From Heterotrichella gracilis (taxonomy: Eukaryota; Sar; Xanthophyceae; Tribonematales; Xanthonemataceae), in contig JAULBX010029488.1 of assembly GCA_032358255.1 (NCBI GenBank), positions 62,001-126,000 of the forward strand: 64,000 bases of DNA. The letters run 5' to 3'. Every line of letters begins with the position of its first letter. The stretch's first letter is position 1. Positions 58,301 to 64,000 of the stretch are shown in pieces. The notes beneath the pieces were generated by a model that was not told where the DNA came from, did no database searches, and was given only the letters and a program-made list of their open reading frames with translations. The position numbers and the translations under genes were made by a program.

Positions 58301-58537
58301 CACCCGCCACTTGGAGTTTATCCACCACGAAGAGGTTCTGTAACCAACCCAGTCGTCGTTGTCATGCGTTTCCACCTCGTCGTAACCTGTGGATTTGTGG
58401 CCGGTGGGCGGTGCATGGGAGGGGGGTGGGTGGTCTTGTGGGCTGGCCTTCCAGGGCTTTTCACTCGTGCTTGGCCCGGCGGTGTGGTCGGGATATTCCC
58501 CGGGTGCTGGGCGCGGTGTCTTTCGTCGTTGGGTCAT
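55302..58537 (-). CDS. Unrecognised multi-membrane-span protein, 6 exons
   Basis: Exons 5' to 3' are 58304-58537, 57647-57810, 57068-57206, 56369-56545, 55900-56228 and 55302-55440; phases agree and give 393 aa from ATG 58537. The first ~75 residues are polar and Pro-rich, with WVGYRTSSWWINSKWR near the end. About six hydrophobic segments follow, including LLAALLFLVIA, AYLFLLTAFNVY, AAIATWIVILPLMY, VGLVLVAAGL, CVTLITFTNCVVGFLVP and LALTSPVWLSVVWVGYV. RFQTLRVARLRW and LNYYLGRLMGPYWAYSLKRP may be family signatures. I do not recognise the family. The first exon's start could lie further upstream. Echoes occur in several introns. Confidence 0.78.
55520..55645 (-). repeat. Echo of last exon of the multi-span protein
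   Basis: Bases 55525-55552 and 55608-55645 are degraded copies of 55405-55455, the acceptor and start of the last exon (AIMEASVAMSQW). They lie upstream in the intron. Confidence 0.75.
56575..56695 (-). repeat. Two near-perfect echoes of exon 4 start
   Basis: The start of exon 4 with its acceptor (56515-56560; VATYTLNYYLGRL) recurs at about 56580-56625 and 56650-56692. TTTAGGG repeats are included in the unit, giving a clear three-unit tandem repeat. Confidence 0.93.
56990..57040 (-). repeat. Echo of exon 3 end
   Basis: About 56983-57030 copies 57057-57105, the exon end (VYARYRDWLQ) and donor. Both copies are followed by telomere-like heptamers. Confidence 0.9.
57885..57945 (-). repeat. Echo of exon 2 internal segment
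   Basis: About 57885-57940 copies 57728-57790 (SLEARFQTLRVARLR) upstream in the intron. Confidence 0.85.
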
Positions 58538-60209
58538 GTTTTCTTCTGCTTGGGGTTCTATGGTGTACCATGAGCCGGCTGCTACGTCAAGCACCCCACG
58601 AGGCCGTCCATCGGGCTGTTGAGGCCCCAGCAGCCCCAGTAAAACTCCTCAAGCAGCTCACAAGCACCAACTGTATGCGTCCTGACGAGGGTTGGCCGAG
58701 GGGAGTGAGGCTGGTGCCTGGGTGGACCAATACCTGGCGACGTTGTGGTGTATTGTAATCCTGGAAGTGTTGCATGCGTGACCCAACAGACCTGCAAGCA
58801 AAATCTGCTGCAGTCATAAAGGCGTAGTTATCAGGGTATCGTATCTGGCTCGGAGAACAGAGAGGTCCGCAAGTCTGCGTACACAGAGTCTGCGCAATGG
58901 CGGGATAAGTGGCCATCACCGGGACCTCGAGTGCCAGCACATGGGGGCAAAGACCTCCGTGGACTCTCAAGATCCTCACACCCGCGCCTTAATATGTCAT
59001 GTTTAGAACGCCCTGTGCATAGCCCAGACGTTGCTGAAGGTGATCGTGACGCGGGTTATGGCATGTCACAGGGACACTTGGCACTCACTGGTGTGACATG
59101 TCTAGATGCCACCACCCCTTGACCCCCCCTTAACTGAACGGTGCAGCAAGACCTTGCCAGGGTGCTGCAAAGAGTAGCGCTGCAGTATAGAAAGGACACA
59201 GGACACCTGCGTTCCTGCCAACCTTCGTTCACAGTCCTGTATATGCACGCATAACACTGTTGAACCCAAAGCTGGCAGGTGGGTTGGACTACAGCACACC
59301 TCTCAAGTAGAGCATTCCAGGCCTTTGGAGACAGCATGTACAAGAAGCACCAGTTATAGAAAGCACCACTAAATGGTGTGCACAGGTGTTGTTTCACAGC
59401 TGCCCCCCAGGCCCAACCCTAAACCCTGCACCCAGTGGGGCCCCAATCCAAGGCCAGAAAACCTCGTCTGGCAGCGTAACGCCCACCACAGCACTAGTGC
59501 GCTGGCTTCAAAGCACAACCACCGCAACAAGCAACCAGACAGCCTCCACCGCCTGCTGCCTGGCTTGCGCAGCATACAGCAACGTACCATATACACACCA
59601 CAAGCTTCTGAGAGTTAAAGTGTCGCCACTACAGTACAACTACACATTGCCTCCTCACAAAATTACATGAACGTGATCAACGGGCTCCAAGGTGCATTTA
59701 TTAACCACCCCTTGCAACACTACATCAACTAGTTCAACCCACAGGCTACAACAGGCTACAAAACAACAGTACCCCATATGTGCACAACCCATGCAACAGC
59801 ACGCACAGTCAAATGAACGGGGGAAACGCTCTGTATAGAAGCCGCAAATTCAACACCCTTTATTTTCCTGGCAACCTCTGTTGAGGATACACTGTCACAC
59901 ACCTCATCGACAGAACAATCTCGGGTGGTGTGGGTTCCAACCAGCGAGCGGTGACACCCAAACACACTCCAAACCTGTCCCTGACCCCAACTTCCACGCA
60001 CACATCGCACACTACATCAGCCCCCTGCAGGTGCACCACTGATGTCACCCGATCGCTCGCACCTCCCAGCAGGGACCACCCACACCCCTTTACAACCGCA
60101 CCCAATTATCCTCCAGCAATCGCGCGCCACAAATACTCGCCACTGGCCATCACATCCCATCACTTGTCATCGCACCCAATGACCAACCACTAATCGAATT
60201 CGGATCCAC
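58538..60209. other. Intergenic stretch, nothing recognised
   Basis: This lies between two minus-strand genes. It should contain the promoter of the multi-span gene and the 3' flank of the methyltransferase-like gene. I see no coding family and no clear repeats. Confidence 0.5.
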
Positions 60210-63200
60210 TCACAAGTCCTCGTGCCCATACCGCACACTGGATGAGCTGCCACCGTTTTTGCCCTCCCCTCCCAACCGACCATAGTACGCCCCCTGAGGG
60301 CTCTCCGCCTCCATCGCCCCCTTGGCGCCCGAGGTGTCCAGGGGGGTGAGGCCATACTGCTGCTGGATGGCGTTGTAGTACACCTGGTAGTCCACATCCT
60401 GCACATGGAAGGGAGGAATGCAATCAATAAAAAGGGGTGGCGGGTGGGGGAAAGGGTGATGGCGTTGTAGAGCACCTCTGTAGTCATCCTGCATAGGGGG
60501 GAGGGGGTGGGGGGGTATTGGTCAACTGAAAGGGTGGCGGGTGGGGAATAAATGGCGTTGTAATACCGTACACCTGGTAGGTTGATATCCTGGGGAGGGG
60601 GAAGGTGGATTGGGGGCTGGTGCGGATGGTCATGTAGTACACCGGCTGATGGAAACTTTCAACTGGAATACTGATCCTTGGAAATTACCCATGCGCACCA
60701 ACCCTACATCTTGCACATCCACATAAACCTGTGTTCTCCGCACGGGCCCACACATGGGCTGCTGTGCGGCATGTCATGTTCGCAACTACCGGCGGCCAAA
60801 AATAGATGTGCGGCAGAGGTCAAACCCATTCCTTGACTCAGCATCCCACCTGCAGCAGGTGCGCCTCCTCTGTCATTGCCCGCATGTAGTACACCCCGTT
60901 CAGCATGGCGCAGCGCATGCATCGCTTGAAGGCCATCACCCAGCCGTCGTGCAGGGACCACGGCACCGAGATGAGCCACCAGGAGAGGTTCTTGCAGCAG
61001 TAGGCGGGGTGGCGCAGGAACCTGCGGTGGGATTTAAGGTTCAGGTTTTAGGGTTTAGGGTTCAGGTTTAGGGTCTAGGGTTGAGGCACCGAAATGAGCC
61101 ACCAGGTGAGGTTCTTGCAGCAGGAGGCGGCGTGGCGCAGGAACCTGCGGCAGGGTGTACTGTTTAGGATAAGGGTTTATGCACTGAGATGAGCCATCAG
61201 CTACGTTCTTGCTGCAGTAGGCGGGGGTGGCGCAGGAACCTGCGGCACGTTTTAGGGCTCAGGTTTAGGGTTTAAGGTGTAGGGTTTAGGCACAAAAAAT
61301 GGGCAAGCAGGACAGGTTGATTAGGTTCCTCAGATAGCAGTGTGGAGCAGGAACCTGCAATACACAAGGTTCCACAGTGGCACCCGCAGCTGCTGGTACC
61401 ATCCTCCACCTCACCCTGGGTGGTGTCAGTGGCACCCGTGCGCCAGGCGCCTCTGGCGCATACGCTCCCTCAACCCCCATGGCAGGATCCAAGTACGGGT
61501 TTAGGGTTTACATTGACTAATTTCAGAAACCAGCATTCAGTGACAATGGCATAAGCCCTATCATCCATAGCCCCGATTTCCCCCACCCCACCCACCTGTA
61601 CGGCCCATTCGTCACAATCCCGCGGTTGGTCAGGTTGGAGAACCTCAGCCCAAAGCTGATGGTGGCCCACACACATATTTTCCGGTCAACACCCCAAGGA
61701 TATCCTGGCAAACCTATTCCCAATCAGTGACACTTCACTGGCCATTCCCAACCCATCCCACCCCCACACCTCCCTACCCCATCATCCACCCACCTGTACG
61801 GCCCATTCGTCACGATCCCGCGGTTGGTCAGGTTGGAGAAGCGCAGCCCAAAGCTGATGGTGGCCCACACGTACACCCCAGTCAGGCCCAGGATCAACAG
61901 CGCCCAGGCCTGCTGGATCCATGCTGGGTGCTCGGGAAGCCATGTGTCCCAGTTCATGTCGCTGGCATATGCCAGGTAGTTGGGCTCGATCACCCCCGCC
62001 CAGAAGGGCTGGTAGCACAGGATGGCCACTATCCAGCCAAAGAGGGTGGGTTCGGTGGAACGGACGTGGGAGTCGAACAGCCTGCGGGCAAGGGGGTGGA
62101 GAGGGGGTTAAATGAGGCGCAGAGAAGAGGAGGAGAGGGTAGAGTAGGGGTTGGGTCTTGCGAGTTGGCTTAGGGTTGGACAGATGGAGAAGGGACTCGG
62201 TAGGACATAGGCACCATCCAGCCAAAGAGGTGGGTTTGGGGGAGCGGACGCGGGAGTCAAACCGCCTGCAGGGTGAGGGATTATTGTGTCAAGCGGGTCC
62301 CTACGGTAAGACATAGGGTCCGGCATTGGCAATAGGTAAACATATGAAATAATGATAATAGGACCTTTACTAATACCCTTGAGATAGGGTTCAGATGTAA
62401 GGTGAGGTCTGTGTGCGTGCTATGTGCAGTTGCAGTTGCAGCTACATAGCCAGGCGCACGGAAGAGCAGGGGCATCTCAGTATTTGCGACTCACACCCAG
62501 TCTGCACATGCAATACCATGGGATGCGCATAACACTCACTTGCATGCCAGGCTGTAGCCAAAGCACACTCACGGCATCCACCAAAACATCATATCATACA
62601 AATGCACGTGCTTAGGTAGCCTACCCAATCTGCACGTGCACGCGCATTTTTGCACAGGCGACATCTGCACATGCAATACCATGGGATGCGCATGGACTCA
62701 CTTGCAGCCCAGGCTTACCCAAAACACACCCAAGCTACATCCACCACAACACATCATTGTCGTACAGACGGGCTAGATGGCCTACATGTGAACAAATTGC
62801 ACGTGCGACATCTACGCATATGGGATTTTTTGGTGGACACAGCACTCACTTGCATGCCAGGCTGTAGCCGAAGCACACCCATGCCACATCCACAAAGAAC
62901 AGGGTGTCATACAGGAAGCTGTACAGGCGCATGAAGGACAGGTCGCCGTCCCAGTACAGGTGCCAGATCTCAACCACATTGTTCTCGTAATCCTGCAAGG
63001 ACGGCATAATGATAAACGCGTTTATCTTCCATTACTATTAGTATTGGTAAAACGATATCAACTACTTTACAAACAAACAAAACTTGGCACATTACCCCCG
63101 TAATCCTGCAAGGGAGCGGTATACATACTAGTATACAACAAAATCCAACAAGTGCTCATAGTCTGCAAGGAAGGGGTATAAATACGAACTATTTTACCAA

Positions 63201-63890
63201 TATTCAAAAAGTTGTTTCCGTAGTCCTGCGAGCAAGGGGCTCAGGCAATGAAACAAAAATGATTGAAATTTCCCGACCCTTCTCACTTGTTCCTGATGGC
63301 TGGACCAGCAATGAATCATTAAATCATTAAATCATTACATGCATGCAGACATGCTTTGTTCAAGGTAATGATCAGCCTTTACATGTGGTCAATGTCAATT
63401 GATCAGTTCAACACAATCTGTATAGAACATGCATAAAATGCGACTGCTTAAAACCTCATCAGCTGTCACACTTGATGCATGCCTTGTACACCTTGTGATG
63501 AGCTGATACAACGACATCGGCCAACTGTATAGACTGACTGTTGATCATTACCTTGGGCAAGACTTGCTTGATTTATTCTACTATTTTCTTGTCCATGAAA
63601 TGGACTAGGCCTAAGCGTGTCTTCTAATCTTTCTGTCTTTGCTGCAGGCACCTAACACCCCCCTTGCCCCCCTTCTATTACGTTATACCCCCTTTCATGT
63701 TCCTACTCTTGCCTTAATTTACAATCCGGCGGGGCGTTTGGGTTTGGTTTACAAGGGTCTCGGAGCACTGACTGCCGCCTGGGTAGGGTTCGTAAATTCT
63801 CCTGCAATTGTTCACTTGGTAGCCGTATATGGCCACATAGGTGATCACAGCGTTGTCCACGTCGTTATGGACAGCAGACGTGCTTGGCAT
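60210..63890 (-). CDS. Isoprenylcysteine/phospholipid methyltransferase-like membrane protein
   Basis: Exons 5' to 3' are 63816-63890, 62850-62992, 61794-62081, 60850-61021 and 60210-60398; phases agree and give 288 aa from ATG 63890. Four to five hydrophobic segments are visible (SFLYDTLFFVDVAWVCFGY, LFGWIVAILCYQPF, ALLILGLTGVYVWATISFG, LSWWLISVPW). The segment FSNLTNRGIVTNGPYR followed by FLRHPAYCCKNLSWWL is the SAM-binding signature of the ICMT/PEMT-type membrane methyltransferase superfamily (GPYR...RHPAY). A conserved acidic region (MTEEAHLLQDVDYQVYY) follows. Substrate is unknown; similar bacterial proteins are annotated only by superfamily. The C-terminal ~45 residues are polar Gly/Ser-rich. 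The start exon is short but phase-consistent. Confidence 0.87.
60430..60660 (-). repeat. Echoes of last exon start of the methyltransferase-like gene
   Basis: Degraded copies of 60366-60405 (DVDYQVYYNAI, with acceptor) lie at about 60458-60492, 60550-60592 and possibly 60628-60650. Confidence 0.75.
61085..61250 (-). repeat. Two echoes of methyltransferase-like exon 4 start
   Basis: The acceptor and exon 4 start (60965-61030; FLRHPAYCCKNLSWWLIS) recur at about 61087-61150 and 61182-61245 with TTTAGGG repeats between. The copied part includes the catalytic RHPAY segment. Confidence 0.9.
61590..61680 (-). repeat. Echo of methyltransferase-like exon 3 end
   Basis: About 85 bp at 61592-61678 are nearly identical to 61788-61874, the exon end (VWATISFGLRFSNLTNRGIVTNGPYR) and donor. 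Confidence 0.93.
62205..62275 (-). repeat. Echo of methyltransferase-like exon 3 start
   Basis: This copy of about 62025-62095 (LFDSHVRSTEPTLFGW with acceptor) lies upstream in the intron. Exon 3 is therefore flanked by copies of both its edges. Confidence 0.85.
63090..63245 (-). repeat. Three short echoes of methyltransferase-like exon 2 start
   Basis: The acceptor and exon 2 start (62980-63005; CTTGCAG followed by GATTACGAG) recur in altered form at about 63098-63120, 63155-63182 and 63212-63242. Each still has a plausible AG acceptor. Confidence 0.75.
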
Positions 63891-64000
63891 TGGTGAAAGT
63901 CAACTGCCACCGCTGGCAAGTCCAATGGCGGTCCAACTGCCACCGGTGGCCACCCAACTGCCACCGACACCTAGCATGCCTAACGTTCAAAACGGCGCTG

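Overview
This window is nuclear DNA of a photosynthetic eukaryote, most likely a chlorophyte green alga; the class cannot be fixed from sequence alone. The evidence is GC-rich coding sequence split by many GT-AG introns, a plant-type class II trehalose-phosphate synthase, a homologue of the plant plastid photosystem II core phosphatase PBCP, and plant-type TTTAGGG heptamers scattered through the introns. I see no prokaryotic operons, tRNA, rRNA, CRISPR array or virus.

Layout. 1281-9737 (-): 15-exon class II TPS/TPP. 10487-14321 (+): 6-exon organelle-type 5'-3' exonuclease with a possible RAP-like tail, divergent from TPS. 15100-23759: three tandem copies of an F-box/SAP gene (-), the last two clearly broken, interleaved with two decayed copies of the exonuclease 3' end and a satellite-like array. 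24361-25063 (-): possible small secreted protein. 26509-31908 (-): 9-exon PBCP-like PP2C phosphatase. 32645-33399 (+): doubtful small coiled-coil gene. 34332-35651 (+): single-exon F-box/leucine-rich protein. 37206 to at least 48543 (-): CPSF160, with more than 20 exons. 49961-53243 (+): GT31 galactosyltransferase with a Gln/Ala/Glu-rich tail. 55302-58537 (-): unrecognised multi-membrane-span protein. 60210-63890 (-): small isoprenylcysteine-methyltransferase-like membrane protein.

Exon chains for TPS, exonuclease, PBCP, GT31, the multi-span protein and the methyltransferase were built by hand. In each, all intron phases agree and one open frame runs from ATG to stop. The same holds for the 3' half of CPSF160.

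The most striking signal is not a gene. Most introns of the multi-exon genes carry one to three partial, often near-identical copies ('echoes') of a neighbouring exon end together with its splice site, usually embedded in TTTAGGG-like repeats. One echo lies beyond a stop codon, which points to a DNA-level duplication process. The genes otherwise do unrelated housekeeping jobs: sugar signalling, organelle DNA or RNA maintenance, photosystem dephosphorylation, mRNA 3'-end processing and glycosylation.
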